Assembly (NCBI RefSeq): GCF_008107635.1
Contig: NZ_SDGZ01000028.1
Coordinates: forward strand, 1 to 58,763
Source: Weissella muntiaci
GTDB taxonomy: Bacteria > Bacillota > Bacilli > Lactobacillales > Lactobacillaceae
DNA length: 58,763 nt
Direction: 5' to 3'
Shown here: one piece after another, positions 18,093 through 27,478 of the stretch
How positions within the stretch are numbered: position 1 is the stretch's first letter
Layout of the letters: every line of letters begins with the position of its first letter
Position numbers and translations under genes: made by a program
Notes under the pieces: model-generated
Seen by the model: only the letters and a program-made list of their open reading frames with translations
What the model was told of the DNA's origin: nothing
The model's database searches: none

Positions 18093-18583
18093 ATCCCAAC
18101 AACTAATTTCTCACTCATATCCTCATCAATACAAATTAAAAAGACTTCTGCTAACTAAACTATCAACATCCTAATTAATTTAAACGAAATAAGGCGAAAA
18201 TCATCAGCAAAATCAAAAAGATTGAAAGGTTTTAAAAGTATGTTGGGTAGAGACAATAACAAATTCAAAAATGGAATTTTGATTTAACAAGTAATTAAAA
18301 ATGATGGAGACCATAATTCACAAAACTGCACTGTTTCTGTACTAAAAGCAAAGAATGCGAATTACTTGTTAGACGGCGTAAGGTAGCGAAGAAGATTTTC
18401 TTTCCAAGATAAGGTACGATATGAAAACCCTTAAAATAATAGTTAAATTAGCCTAAGTAAAAAGACAGTAGGCCCGTTCAAAGGACTTAACATCATTTTA
18501 AAAATTCACTAATTAAAAGTTAGCATTACTCATTGGAATTGATTATACTAAACATGATAATTCAAATTAGAGGGGAGTTTGAG
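18093..18583. other. Intergenic region, nothing recognised
   Basis: AT-rich DNA with no frame of useful length. The MFS promoter must lie near its 3' end, but no consensus pair is clear. Confidence 0.5.
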
Positions 18584-19981
18584 ATGATGACAGCACGTAA
18601 GCGAAACATTGTTATTACTTTGGGATCTTTTTCATTTATTACAGCAATCGCTGGAACTAGTGTTACTCTGGCTTTGCCAAGAATCGGGACGACGTTCCAC
18701 GTCGGCTCGGCCGTAGCAACGCTGGCTTTGCAAGTTGGTTTGATTACGGCAATCATATTTCTAGTTTTGTTTGGGCATAGTGGGGACATCTTTTCCAAGA
18801 GTCTGGTTTTTAAATACGGTGGATGGATCTTCACAGCTGGAACATTATTCACAGGCCTGGCGCCAAGTTTCGCGCTACTTTTGGGTGGTCGAGTGATCCA
18901 GGCGATTGGGATTGCTATGATTATGGCCAACACCATGGGAATTATCAACGAGTTCTTTGATGATCAAGAACGTGCAGCAGTGTTAGCATATAATTCGATG
19001 TTTATCTCGGTTGGTGCAATAATGGGACCCGCACTTGGTGGAATTATTACATCTGTGCTTTCATGGCGCTGGACCTTTTTAATTTTTGTACCATTTTCCT
19101 TAGTAACGATGTGGCTAGGTGACCACAATTTGCCGACACTAAAATTAAATCGGCAAATTGTAATAAAAGAGATCAAAGCTAGTAATTGGTTGGGACAAGC
19201 GCTTTTCACGGTTGGTATCATTACAATCTTTATGAGTCAATTTATGAGCCTACCCGGATTGTCACAAATTGAAAATTACTTCTTCTGGTTGGTTCTTGGT
19301 GGCATCATTACACTTAGTTCGTTTGTCCAAGATTCACGGGCCAAGTCTCCATGGATTGCTCCCATAATCTTGAAGAACAGAACTTTTATGGCGTCCGTAT
19401 TTGTACTTTTTATAATGATGTTTGTAAATTCGATATCAAATATTCTACTTCCATTTTATTTCCAAGACTTCTTAGGTTTCTCGGCCGGTAAGAGTGGTTT
19501 GTTGGTTGCAACACAGTCATTGGTGGTGATGAGCATGTCACCATTTATTGGACGTTTTGCCAATAATAAGCAACGGCGATTACGTTTAACAGCGATAGGC
19601 TTGACTATTTTAACGCTTGCTCAAATTGGCTATATTTTGTACGACGGCACACCGAACGTTCTGCTATTGGGCTTGCCAATTGTCGCAAATGGAATTGGTA
19701 TGGGACTAGCTATGACGCCCAACAATGCTTTGACGATGTCCTTTGTGGGCAATCAATTAGCAGGTGTTGGCGGATCAATGAACTCACTGTTCAGAAACTT
19801 GGGGATTGCCCTCGGAACTAGTTTTGCAACATCAATGCTGTATACACAATTACCAGGTGTAAAAGTGATTTCATCAAGTTTGGGAAGGCTTTATTTGTCG
19901 GCAAGTGCGAACGTTTTCATTATCGGTATGATTATGGCGGCGTTTGGGATTATTTTAAACTTCGTTCGTCCTAAGGATTAA
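18584..19981 (+). CDS. MFS transporter, DHA2-like (drug efflux)
   Basis: A 465-residue integral membrane protein starting MMTARKRNIVITLGSF after AGGGGAG; longer upstream frames lack a site. Many hydrophobic segments and the motif C-like GPALGGIITSVLSWRWTFLI are those of DHA2 family proton-coupled exporters with 14 TM helices. GDIFSKSLVFKYGGWIF corresponds to the loop 2-3 motif A. The substrate is unknown, and no regulator is adjacent on its strand. Confidence 0.88.
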   Translation: MMTARKRNIVITLGSFSFITAIAGTSVTLALPRIGTTFHVGSAVATLALQVGLITAIIFLVLFGHSGDIFSKSLVFKYGGWIFTAGTLFTGLAPSFALLLGGRVIQAIGIAMIMANTMGIINEFFDDQERAAVLAYNSMFISVGAIMGPALGGIITSVLSWRWTFLIFVPFSLVTMWLGDHNLPTLKLNRQIVIKEIKASNWLGQALFTVGIITIFMSQFMSLPGLSQIENYFFWLVLGGIITLSSFVQDSRAKSPWIAPIILKNRTFMASVFVLFIMMFVNSISNILLPFYFQDFLGFSAGKSGLLVATQSLVVMSMSPFIGRFANNKQRRLRLTAIGLTILTLAQIGYILYDGTPNVLLLGLPIVANGIGMGLAMTPNNALTMSFVGNQLAGVGGSMNSLFRNLGIALGTSFATSMLYTQLPGVKVISSSLGRLYLSASANVFIIGMIMAAFGIILNFVRPKD

Positions 19982-19984
19982 AAA

Positions 19985-20026
19985 AAAACGACTAAGATAG
20001 ATTCTTGATCTTAGTCGTTTTTTTAA
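19985..20026. terminator. Bidirectional terminator between MFS and SDR genes
   Basis: AACGACTAAGAT pairs with ATCTTAGTCGTT, with A residues on the left and T residues on the right, serving the two convergent genes. Confidence 0.9.
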
Positions 20027-20032
20027 TTAATT

Positions 20033-20869
20033 TTATTTTTTGAATGATGCATCAATTTCTTGAAAACGTTGAAAGATATTAATTTGGTCTTGATAATGTT
20101 GAACAACTGTAGCGGCAACATTGATGCCAAGTGGTAGATGCAAGGGCAGCGTCGCATAATGATTTTGGACCTGATCAATTAAGAATGCAATTGCTTTCGT
20201 CGGGTTACCAGTACTGTGATTACTGCTTTGAGCGTTTAACCTGGCCTTCTTTGCAAGTTCTTTGTAATCAGAGATTGTCGTTGTAACAACTTTCGCAGAT
20301 GGAGTTTGTTCATTTGCGCGTAAGCCAGCCGCCTCTACAATGAGCACCTTGATCCCGAATGGGCTAACTTCTTGGGCCAAGGCACTACTGTAGCCTTCCA
20401 CTGCGAATTTAGAAGCATTGTAGACCGAAAGCGTGGGCGCCGATATTAAACCACCAATCGAAGATTGATTGATGATTAGTCCAGTATGATTCTTCCGCAT
20501 AATTGGTAGAACTGCCTGTGTGAGGTTAATACCGGCCCAAAGATTGACTTCAAAAATGGCTCTTGCCTCATTAAGATCACTTTCTTCAAAGCTACCAAAA
20601 TAGGCGAGTGATGCATTATTTACCAGTACATCAACACTGCCAAATGTTTTCACGGCTGCATCGACGGCCGTTTTGATTTCACGAGTATTCGTAACATCCA
20701 AACTAAGTGTTAGAATTCGTGCAGATTCCTCCTGACTAAGATAGGATAGATCTGCCATTTCCCGAGCAGTTGCAACAATATTTACATTATTTTGTGAGAG
20801 CAACTGTTGAACAAGTTCCTTTCCCAGACCACGCGATGCACCAGTTATGAACCAAGTTTTGTTCGCCAT
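20033..20869 (-). CDS. SDR family oxidoreductase
   Basis: A 278-residue protein starting MANKTWFITGASRGLGKE; AGGAGG stands 8 bases before this ATG, so the 12-codon upstream extension is rejected. TGASRGLG binds the cofactor, NNAS follows strand 4, and the catalytic Ser (NQSSIGG) and YNASK are present. The long C-terminus and REMADLS after beta2 resemble the atypical SDRs of Gram-positive bacteria that act on unknown carbonyl substrates. Confidence 0.9.
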   Translation of the reverse strand: MANKTWFITGASRGLGKELVQQLLSQNNVNIVATAREMADLSYLSQEESARILTLSLDVTNTREIKTAVDAAVKTFGSVDVLVNNASLAYFGSFEESDLNEARAIFEVNLWAGINLTQAVLPIMRKNHTGLIINQSSIGGLISAPTLSVYNASKFAVEGYSSALAQEVSPFGIKVLIVEAAGLRANEQTPSAKVVTTTISDYKELAKKARLNAQSSNHSTGNPTKAIAFLIDQVQNHYATLPLHLPLGINVAATVVQHYQDQINIFQRFQEIDASFKK

Positions 20870-20946
20870 ATGATTTACCTCCTGATTTTGATACACATTA
20901 TACAACGATCGAGGTTTATTGGCATAAACAATTAAATTGCTTGGCG

Positions 20947-21014
20947 AACCAACTACTTTTGTCTTGGTTTAGTTTAAATTAAGTATTGACCTTATTAAAA
21001 GTAAGCGATAACAT
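20947..21014 (+). promoter_or_regulatory. Promoter and inverted repeat upstream of the isochorismatase gene
   Basis: TTGACC (20986-20991) and TAACAT (21009-21014) are 17 bases apart. Upstream is an inverted repeat, AACCAA (20947-20952) and TTGGTT (20964-20969) spaced by 11 bases, which could bind a regulator of this unit or of the divergent SDR. Confidence 0.55.
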
Positions 21015-21059
21015 GATGTTGTAGAAATGGTTATTGCAAATTCGAGAGGGGAAATCATT

Positions 21060-21680
21060 ATGACTTCAGAAGTACGTCGTAATCCGGAGACGGATCGTTT
21101 GTTAACTGCAGATAATAGCGTTTTCTTATTAATTGACTACCAACCATTGCAGGTTAGTGGAGTGAACTCGATGAACCGAGCGGAATTAATTCAGCGAACG
21201 GAAGCTACTATTAATTTGATCAAGAGCTTTGGAATACCGATTATTACTTCAACGGTTAATGTTGAAAATGGTCGAAATAAAGATCTTGTGCCGGGAATAA
21301 AGAAATTGCTGAAGGATGTTCCTTCATTTGACCGAACGAGTATCAATGCCTGGGAAGATACGGAATTTAAGCAAGCAGTCAAAGAAACTGGGCGTAAGAA
21401 ATTAATAATTGGTGCTTTGTGGACTGAGGCATGCCTAACCTTCCCAACACTGGATGCCTTGGCTGAGGGGTTTGAGGTATATCCGGTTGTTGACATTGTC
21501 GGAGGGACTTCGAAATTGGCTCATGAAACAGCTCTACGTCGAGTTGAACAGGCCGGTGCTCAGTTAACCACGTTCGCTCAACTGGCATTGGAGCTACAAC
21601 GAGACTGGTCGCATACAGAGACAGTCGACGAGTTCGTTCATTCAATGTATGAGGGCGGGTTGTTCTTGGAACTAGAGTAA
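21060..21680 (+). CDS. Isochorismatase-like cysteine hydrolase
   Basis: A 206-residue protein starting MTSEVRRNPETDRLL after GAGAGGGGA; an upstream in-frame start at 21027 lacks a site. The catalytic Asp lies in FLLIDYQPLQ and the nucleophilic Cys in GALWTEACLTFPTLDA. These match the YcaC-like branch of the isochorismatase superfamily, hydrolysing amide or ester bonds of small molecules. It is followed after 24 bases by a hydroxyacid dehydrogenase, probably co-transcribed. Confidence 0.85.
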   Translation: MTSEVRRNPETDRLLTADNSVFLLIDYQPLQVSGVNSMNRAELIQRTEATINLIKSFGIPIITSTVNVENGRNKDLVPGIKKLLKDVPSFDRTSINAWEDTEFKQAVKETGRKKLIIGALWTEACLTFPTLDALAEGFEVYPVVDIVGGTSKLAHETALRRVEQAGAQLTTFAQLALELQRDWSHTETVDEFVHSMYEGGLFLELE

Positions 21681-21704
21681 TTATTGTAGGAGAGGGGTAT
21701 AAAA

Positions 21705-22562
21705 ATGAAGATCGCATTTATTGGAATTGGCGACATGGGTCTTGAAATGGTGCCTCATTTGGTTAAGGGGCAGCACGATGTAATCATTTGGGATCGTAAT
21801 TCAGAAAATTTGGCGAAAATAATTGATCCAGAGATCAAGATTGCAAAATCGTTGGCAGAGGCTGTTGAAAACGCGGAGCTGGTGATTACTTCCGTCATGG
21901 CAGTTGATGTCGATGATTTACATCTTGGTGTCGAGGGCAATCAGGGTATAATCGAGCATCTAAAGTCAGGCAGTACGTTGGTTGTGACGTCAACGTTAAA
22001 TCCTGAAAAGATATTTGCCATTCGGGATGCTCTGCCAGCTGAGGTTAATCTCCTTGACGTACCCGTAATAGGAGGTGTCAAATACGCACGTGAGGCGAAG
22101 CTAACATTGTTAGCAGGAGGCGATCGTGATGTGGTTGAGCGATTTACGCCAGTCTTGAATTTATTTGGGACAACCAAGTATGTTGGCAAACTAGGCGACG
22201 GCGCTAAGCTCAAATTAATCACAAATGTATCAATTATGGCGGCGGAAGCTGGCTTGCGTGAGACATTGGACTTAGCTGATCAATATGAAATTGATTATGG
22301 CCTGGTACTGGAGTTAATTCAAATGGGTCCATTGAAACCAGTGATTGTTCGGGCTCTTGATGAAACCAATCCACGACCATTGGAGAAATCAGTTGATGAC
22401 ATGGATGAGCTGCTTACAGCAACGGAACCTTTGATTGACTTGCCAATGGTCGAAGCAGCACGGACACGGCTGCGTAAGGCGGTTGATGATGCAGGAGGAA
22501 CTGCGAAGTTTATCGATATCACTAATAAGGTCACAGCACTGCCTCGTTTTAAAAACCGGTAA
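21705..22562 (+). CDS. NAD(P)-dependent beta-hydroxyacid dehydrogenase family
   Basis: A 285-residue protein with the N-terminal dinucleotide fold MKIAFIGIGDMGLEMVPHL, the substrate-binding region around VPVIGGVKYAREAKLTLLAGG, and the catalytic-lysine helix GAKLKLITNVSIMAAEAGL, where a typical KxxxN is seen. The family oxidises 3-hydroxyisobutyrate-like acids or reduces semialdehydes. AGGAGAGGGG precedes the ATG. It is co-transcribed with the isochorismatase gene; the shared pathway is not known. Confidence 0.87.
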   Translation: MKIAFIGIGDMGLEMVPHLVKGQHDVIIWDRNSENLAKIIDPEIKIAKSLAEAVENAELVITSVMAVDVDDLHLGVEGNQGIIEHLKSGSTLVVTSTLNPEKIFAIRDALPAEVNLLDVPVIGGVKYAREAKLTLLAGGDRDVVERFTPVLNLFGTTKYVGKLGDGAKLKLITNVSIMAAEAGLRETLDLADQYEIDYGLVLELIQMGPLKPVIVRALDETNPRPLEKSVDDMDELLTATEPLIDLPMVEAARTRLRKAVDDAGGTAKFIDITNKVTALPRFKNR

Positions 22563-22670
22563 TTGTTCGTGATCAGGTTTATAAATATTGAGATGAACTC
22601 CTATAATAAGAATATGGACAGGTTTAGTCCGTTTCTGTTGCCCAGTACCGATTTAATAAGTATATGAAAC

Positions 22671-22709
22671 AAGAAGGACGTAGAGATAAAGTATCTCTGC
22701 GTTCTTTTT
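22671..22709 (+). terminator. Intrinsic terminator
   Basis: AAGAAGGACGTAGAGATA pairs with TATCTCTGCGTTCTT with two mismatches over a short loop, then a T-rich tail. Confidence 0.75.
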
Positions 22710-23232
22710 ATAAACATGAGATTCTTTCTATTATTAATGACTTCAAATTATTATGAAAAATGTGAAGTTAGACTAAAGCCAATCATGAAAATGAGAAACA
22801 ACACTTATTGATTTGTAACTATACTGTTTAAAATTCCGTTCTGGCTTGTTTTAAAACTTAATTCACCAGCTTGAAACTAATAAAAGCGTGAAAGATCATG
22901 TGTGATTCTGATGTAGCTGAGAGAAGTTCGTAAAATAATGCTGATTGATTCAAAAGCCCTTTACACATTTTGTTGGGTCTTAATCCAATAAAAACCGTTG
23001 CTAGTCATAAAATTGGTCAACAAGCTAACACTAATGGTAGCCTTGTCATGCTGCATCTTAAAAAGTGTTGAGGTAAATGATGGTGACTAAAAATCCGTAT
23101 TTGATAATCATTAAGCTACGAATAATCTTTTATATTGCCATGAATAAAAGGATTAACAATATTTCTCGACAAGACATTGTTGAGGACGGTTTTCAACTAT
23201 ATTCAATCGACGTGAGTCAAACTTCGGATAAT
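22710..23232. other. Intergenic region, possible decayed coding sequence
   Basis: No intact gene. A short frame near 23141-23248 (NKRINNISRQDIVEDGFQLY) and an out-of-frame stretch near 22998-23070 (KIGQQANTNGSLVMLHLKK) loosely resemble scrambled pieces of a TetR DNA-binding domain. This is weak evidence for a relic. Confidence 0.25.
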
Positions 23233-23284
23233 TTGCCTATGAACTAAAGAAAAGGTATCATTATACTTGTATATACAAGTATAA
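23233..23284 (+). promoter_or_regulatory. Promoter followed by a perfect 24-bp palindromic operator
   Basis: TTGCCT (23233-23238) and TATCAT (23256-23261) are 17 bases apart. At 23261-23284 the sequence is a perfect palindrome whose half-site is TTATACTTGTAT, covering the expected transcription start of the hydrolase gene. The adjacent MarR regulator (24239-24688) is the natural candidate to bind it. Confidence 0.8.
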
Positions 23285-23301
23285 ATTTAGGAGCTCTAGT
23301 A

Positions 23302-24117
23302 ATGAAATTTGTTGATGAAGAGACAAAATCCCAGCTATTTTTCGAGAAGCATGGTGACGGACGACATAAGTTAATGGTCATCCATGGTTATGGTATGGAT
23401 CACAGAAGTATGGAATGGGCCGTTCAAATGGCTTTGGGCGATCAAGATAATGTACAAATAATTTACGTTGATCTGCCCGGAATGGGGAAGAGTACCGATG
23501 TTGAGCTTAGCCTAAATGCTGACAAAGTAGTTGATATTCTATTAAGATTACTTGATTATATTGCTGATGGCGATTCAACTGTAGATCTGCTAGGGTTTTC
23601 GTATGGTGGTTACCTTGTACAAGGAATGCTCAGTAAGGCGTCAGAACGAATCGGTCAATTTATGTTATTAGCACCTGCATACTATGGAGACTTCTCACAA
23701 AGGTCATTACCAGAACAGGTAAACTTCGACTTGGAAATAACTGATCCAATTCATACGCAGGAATATGGAGATCATTACTTACAACTTACAGGAATTCCAA
23801 GTTTAAATGGGTATTCAAAATTTGCGGAGAATGTGCAAGTCGGTTTTAACGATGCCAATAATGAATATCTTGACGTCTATTCCAAAACCGGTTATGTATT
23901 CAAAGATGAACATAGAGTTCATCATACATTGGTAGATAATAAAGGCATTATTGTACTTTCGATGGCGGATCATATCGTTGGATACAAAGATATTTTAAGC
24001 GCGGCAAGTAACTATCCTGAGACTGACTACATTCTCCTGAGAAATGCTGGACATATAATTCATGTTGATGTGGCCGATAAGGTAGTCCAGATTATTCAGA
24101 GCTTTTTCAATTACTAA
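23302..24117 (+). CDS. Alpha/beta hydrolase
   Basis: A 271-residue protein with the oxyanion HGYGMDH motif, nucleophile elbow LLGFSYGGYLVQG (GxSxG), and a C-terminal catalytic His in LRNAGHIIHVDV. This is the general esterase/lactonase fold. TAGGAGC lies before the ATG. Expression is likely repressed at the palindrome upstream and relieved by an unknown ligand of the neighbouring MarR protein. Confidence 0.87.
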   Translation: MKFVDEETKSQLFFEKHGDGRHKLMVIHGYGMDHRSMEWAVQMALGDQDNVQIIYVDLPGMGKSTDVELSLNADKVVDILLRLLDYIADGDSTVDLLGFSYGGYLVQGMLSKASERIGQFMLLAPAYYGDFSQRSLPEQVNFDLEITDPIHTQEYGDHYLQLTGIPSLNGYSKFAENVQVGFNDANNEYLDVYSKTGYVFKDEHRVHHTLVDNKGIIVLSMADHIVGYKDILSAASNYPETDYILLRNAGHIIHVDVADKVVQIIQSFFNY

Positions 24118-24145
24118 ACATTTCAATCAGAATTATTACAAAATA

Positions 24146-24183
24146 AAAGGCGAGTAAACTAAATGTTTTACTCGCTTTTTATA
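24146..24183. terminator. Terminator between convergent hydrolase and MarR genes
   Basis: AAAAGGCGAGTAAA pairs with TTTACTCGCTTTT, with a T run on the plus side. Confidence 0.85.
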
Positions 24184-24238
24184 TGTACTGAACAAAATTT
24201 TTTGGGAATCATTTCAGCACTTAAAAACAACATGTGTT

Positions 24239-24688
24239 TCATTGCATTACAGTGGGGTCACTTAACTCAATTAAATCGGCGATTCTTGTTGTTAGCTCAA
24301 TCAATTCTTTTCTTTCTTCAGCGCCACCAATCATTTCATCGACTTTTTGAAACAGAGTGTCATAACACTCGTATGCCATTTTAAGCATATCATCGGAGCT
24401 TGAAGTTAGAGCTATGGACACCTTTCTTCCAGAATGTCTCTTCTCGACTAGGCCCTTTGCCTCAAGTGTACTAACAAATCTCGACATAGTGGATACTGAA
24501 TAACTTAATAACTCAGAAAGATCAGTGAGCGTAACGGACTCATCGTCGTTTTCATTAATAGTCATAAGTATATAGGAATATACAGGCGCCATACCTGTTG
24601 GTAAATAGATTCTGTTAGCAATTTTTTCAGTGTATCTTGCTAGACGATTTGTTGCAAAGTATGTACAAACATCCTTTGAAAAGTTCAT
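24239..24688 (-). CDS. MarR family transcriptional regulator
   Basis: A 149-residue winged-helix protein: VTLTDLSELLSYSVSTMSRF as the recognition region, a wing at VEKRHSGRKVSIALT, and N- and C-terminal helices for dimerisation. It lies convergent to the alpha/beta hydrolase whose promoter carries a perfect 24-bp dyad, and probably controls it. Confidence 0.9.
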   Translation of the reverse strand: MNFSKDVCTYFATNRLARYTEKIANRIYLPTGMAPVYSYILMTINENDDESVTLTDLSELLSYSVSTMSRFVSTLEAKGLVEKRHSGRKVSIALTSSSDDMLKMAYECYDTLFQKVDEMIGGAEERKELIELTTRIADLIELSDPTVMQ

Positions 24689-24879
24689 GATCTTAAGTTC
24701 CTCTCTGCGTTATTCATATATTTTAGCGATTCACATACCTGATTACATAAACTGTATATTACCATGTTTTAGCTCGTAAAGAACTGCATAATTATTAACC
24801 GCGTCAGGACGCTCGTTGATACTATATAGTTTTGCCAGTCCTTTTTTGGTGTGTTGGTCTTTGATTTCTTTGAATAATT

Positions 24880-24923
24880 AAAATACCCAGAATCAATAAA
24901 TTTTGATTCTGGGTATTTTTTAG
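24880..24923 (-). terminator. Intrinsic terminator of the second MarR gene
   Basis: AAATACCCAGAATCAA pairs perfectly with TTGATTCTGGGTATTT. A and T flanks make it functional in both directions; it follows the minus-strand gene ending at 24971. Confidence 0.9.
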
Positions 24924-24970
24924 ATCTTTAAGAAAAGGGTTTATGAGGTTTTGTGCGCATTCGTGTAAAT

Positions 24971-25381
24971 TTAATTTTTATCTTCGCGTAACTTTTCCAG
25001 TACATCCATCACCATTTCAATTTTAATCGTTGATGAATTTAAAATATTTTGGGTATGAAGCAAATCTTCTCTAATCTGATTAGCTACTTTTTCTCCATTA
25101 TCAGTTAACGATAAATGAAAAGTTCGTTTATCACCTGGATCTTGATGAGTGATAACGTAGCCTAATTTTTCAAAATGATTAATTGCTCGAGTAATTGTTG
25201 TTTGATGAACGAATATAATTCTTTTGAAATCCTTTTGACTAATCCCCGGATTGTCCTGAACCTTTAGCAGGTAAAAATAGTTAGTAGCGTTAATATTTGG
25301 ATTACGAAAATTCGAATTAAGCTTTTGGTTGAGCGCATCATTAAGCATATGAATATTCGCAATTAGATCAAGGTCTGGCAT
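24971..25381 (-). CDS. MarR family transcriptional regulator
   Basis: A 136-residue MarR protein: ISQKDFKRIIFVHQTTITRA recognition helices and the wing VITHQDPGDKRTFHLSLTDN with the conserved DxR. It is divergent from an MFS exporter at 25499, the usual arrangement for a ligand-relieved repressor of an efflux pump. Confidence 0.92.
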   Translation of the reverse strand: MPDLDLIANIHMLNDALNQKLNSNFRNPNINATNYFYLLKVQDNPGISQKDFKRIIFVHQTTITRAINHFEKLGYVITHQDPGDKRTFHLSLTDNGEKVANQIREDLLHTQNILNSSTIKIEMVMDVLEKLREDKN

Positions 25382-25451
25382 AATGTTCTCCTTCGTACTT
25401 AGACTATTTTAGATTTATCTGAGAAAAATGTAAAATCAGTTAAATATATAC

Positions 25452-25480
25452 ATGCGCACGCATTCAAATTGAAGTATAAT
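25452..25480 (+). promoter_or_regulatory. MFS promoter -10 with overlapping dyads
   Basis: A perfect TATAAT is at 25475-25480. Upstream lie ATGCG-CA-CGCAT (25452-25463) and TTCAA-A-TTGAA (25463-25473), two adjacent dyads filling the spacer and -35 region. No good -35 is present, so repressor occupancy or activation is likely. Confidence 0.6.
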
Positions 25481-25498
25481 AATTTTGGAGGTTGAGTT

Positions 25499-26878
25499 AT
25501 GAGAAAATGGGTTGTTGTTTTGACGCTGGGAATCTTTTTTTTCATGGTAATTGTTGATGGCACAATCGTAAATATTGCAATTCCAGAAATCTCGAGAGAT
25601 ATGGGTGTTCCAACGTTTTCAGTCACTCGGTTAGTATTGATATACTTATTAGTTATTTCTACTTTTTTGTTGTTCTTTGGACAATTAGCGGATCAGAAAG
25701 GCAAGGTGAGAATATTTCAAATTGGAGCTTTTATTTTTACCGTGGGCTCCTTAATATCCGGTTATACAGTAAATTTTGAGACTATAATCATCGGAAGAAT
25801 CGTTCAAGCTTTAGGCGCCAGTATGACAATGGCTACCAGCTACGCAATTGTTACTGACACATTTCCAGTGGAAAAGCTTGGTCGTGCACTGGCAGTTGAA
25901 TCATTATTTATATCATTAGGTGCATTAGCTGGTCCAGGATTAGGTGGATTAGTGTTGAAATACTTACCATGGGGCTATATCTTTTGGATGAATATACCAA
26001 TTGGTGTAATAGCGTTAGTACTTTCATTTTTTGCCTTTAAAAATGACTATAAACGAACCAATGCTAAACTTGATTTTCGAGGACTAAGTACATTAATTTT
26101 AATTGGAACCACATTCTATTTATTTGACTCCTTGCTCTCAAGTAATAGGTTACTTAGCTTAACAACTTTTGTAGTAATGATAATTTTAATTCAATATTTC
26201 TATAAATCTGAAAAAGTTTCTAAAGTGCCTCTTTGGAATTTTGATCTTTTTACAACTAAAGGGGTAGGAAACAATTTAATTGCTAGCTTTGCCTTTTATA
26301 TAGGCTCGTATTTTTATCCCCTCTTAGCACCGTTGTATTTACAAATAGTTTTAAGAATCAATGTTTCAACTACTGGTCTATTTCTAATGGTCATGCCCAT
26401 AGTCACGCTATTAGTTAGTCCATATATAGGCTTTTTGACAGATAAATATGACAAAACACTCTTAATGCAAATAGGTTTGGCAACCATTAGTGCCACAACA
26501 GTTGGCCTTATCGTAACAAATAAAGCTGAAAAAGCTTCATTATTTTTTGTTATTTGGTCAGCTGTAATGGCAATTGGAACAGCGATGTTCACTAATCCCA
26601 ATAATACGATGATCATGGCTCGAGCAAAAAACGAAGTGAGAGGGGTGACGGGTGCAACGAATTCTATGATGCGTGAATTAGGAATGATGTTAGGCAGTTT
26701 TTTGGGACCAGAAATTTTCTATAAAACTATTTCTATCTTGGAACATAAATCCACACAGAACTTAACAGATATCCCCAACAACTTCATTATATTAGGACAA
26801 ACTACTGCTTATTTTGTAACATTGTTGATCTTTTTTATTGTTTTAATCTTTGTAAGAAGAGACAGAAAGATATCTTGA
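25499..26878 (+). CDS. MFS transporter, DHA2-like drug efflux
   Basis: A 459-residue membrane protein starting MRKWVVVLTLGIFFFMVIVD, with the typical DHA2 first-helix motif DGTIVNIAIPEI, motif A-like GQLADQKGKVRIF, and motif C GALAGPGLGGLVLKYLPWGY. Around 14 TM helices are expected. GGAGGTTG precedes the ATG. It is probably repressed by the divergent MarR and co-transcribed with two unknown small genes downstream (overlap of regulatory signals at 26876-26890). Confidence 0.9.
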   Translation: MRKWVVVLTLGIFFFMVIVDGTIVNIAIPEISRDMGVPTFSVTRLVLIYLLVISTFLLFFGQLADQKGKVRIFQIGAFIFTVGSLISGYTVNFETIIIGRIVQALGASMTMATSYAIVTDTFPVEKLGRALAVESLFISLGALAGPGLGGLVLKYLPWGYIFWMNIPIGVIALVLSFFAFKNDYKRTNAKLDFRGLSTLILIGTTFYLFDSLLSSNRLLSLTTFVVMIILIQYFYKSEKVSKVPLWNFDLFTTKGVGNNLIASFAFYIGSYFYPLLAPLYLQIVLRINVSTTGLFLMVMPIVTLLVSPYIGFLTDKYDKTLLMQIGLATISATTVGLIVTNKAEKASLFFVIWSAVMAIGTAMFTNPNNTMIMARAKNEVRGVTGATNSMMRELGMMLGSFLGPEIFYKTISILEHKSTQNLTDIPNNFIILGQTTAYFVTLLIFFIVLIFVRRDRKIS

Positions 26879-26889
26879 AGGAGATTATT

Positions 26890-27459
26890 ATGAGTTTGGA
26901 CAGAATTATTAATACACTACCAATGCCAAAAGAATTTTTTGAAGTTGCCTCTAGTACTGAGACACGTAACCGAGTTAACGTAGACATTATACGTTATCAA
27001 CCAAATAACAAAATTTCACCAAACAATGAACATATTACTATCGTTATGGATAGTGGTGAAAATCTTATTAGTTATAATAACTATTCGTTCAAAGAAGGTG
27101 GGAATCTACCTGATGATCAAAGTGCAATTGAAACTGCGGTAAATATCTTGAATCAAATTCTGCCTGATTATTCTAAGTATTTATCATATATGCGCACAGA
27201 TTATCAGTATCGGAGTTATACAAACGTTGAAGGAAAACAAGTTGAAATTCCAGTTATGTGGATTAAATTTGCTCACAACAATGGAACATATAACTGGGTT
27301 ACACTAGGTCCAAATTCGGCCATCATTGAAATTGAAATTGAATCCGAGTGGGATTATATGCACGGACGTCGCTCTACTGAAATGTGGAATAACGATGATT
27401 GGGTTTTAGCTCGAAGAGGGGAAGGTCCACAGCTACAGGCACCTAGTGCATTGGCTTAA
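26890..27459 (+). CDS. Unknown protein, 189 residues
   Basis: It starts MSLDRIINTLPMPKEFFEVA at ATG 26890, with AAGGAG at 26878-26883 overlapping the MFS stop codon, so it is translationally close to the transporter. There is no signal peptide or TM segment. It contains acidic and aromatic stretches (SEWDYMHGRRSTEMWNNDDW) and a beta-rich middle. I do not recognise the family. Co-transcription with a MarR-controlled pump suggests a stress-linked role, no more. Confidence 0.7.
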   Translation: MSLDRIINTLPMPKEFFEVASSTETRNRVNVDIIRYQPNNKISPNNEHITIVMDSGENLISYNNYSFKEGGNLPDDQSAIETAVNILNQILPDYSKYLSYMRTDYQYRSYTNVEGKQVEIPVMWIKFAHNNGTYNWVTLGPNSAIIEIEIESEWDYMHGRRSTEMWNNDDWVLARRGEGPQLQAPSALA

Positions 27460-27478
27460 AGCGGATGGGAGCATTGAT

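Noticed and set aside
18562-19221. Two minus-strand frames inside the MFS gene
   Set aside because: Antisense shadows; the plus frame has the transporter motifs.
21379-22534. Several minus-strand frames over the isochorismatase and dehydrogenase genes
   Set aside because: Antisense frames favoured by codon bias of the real genes.
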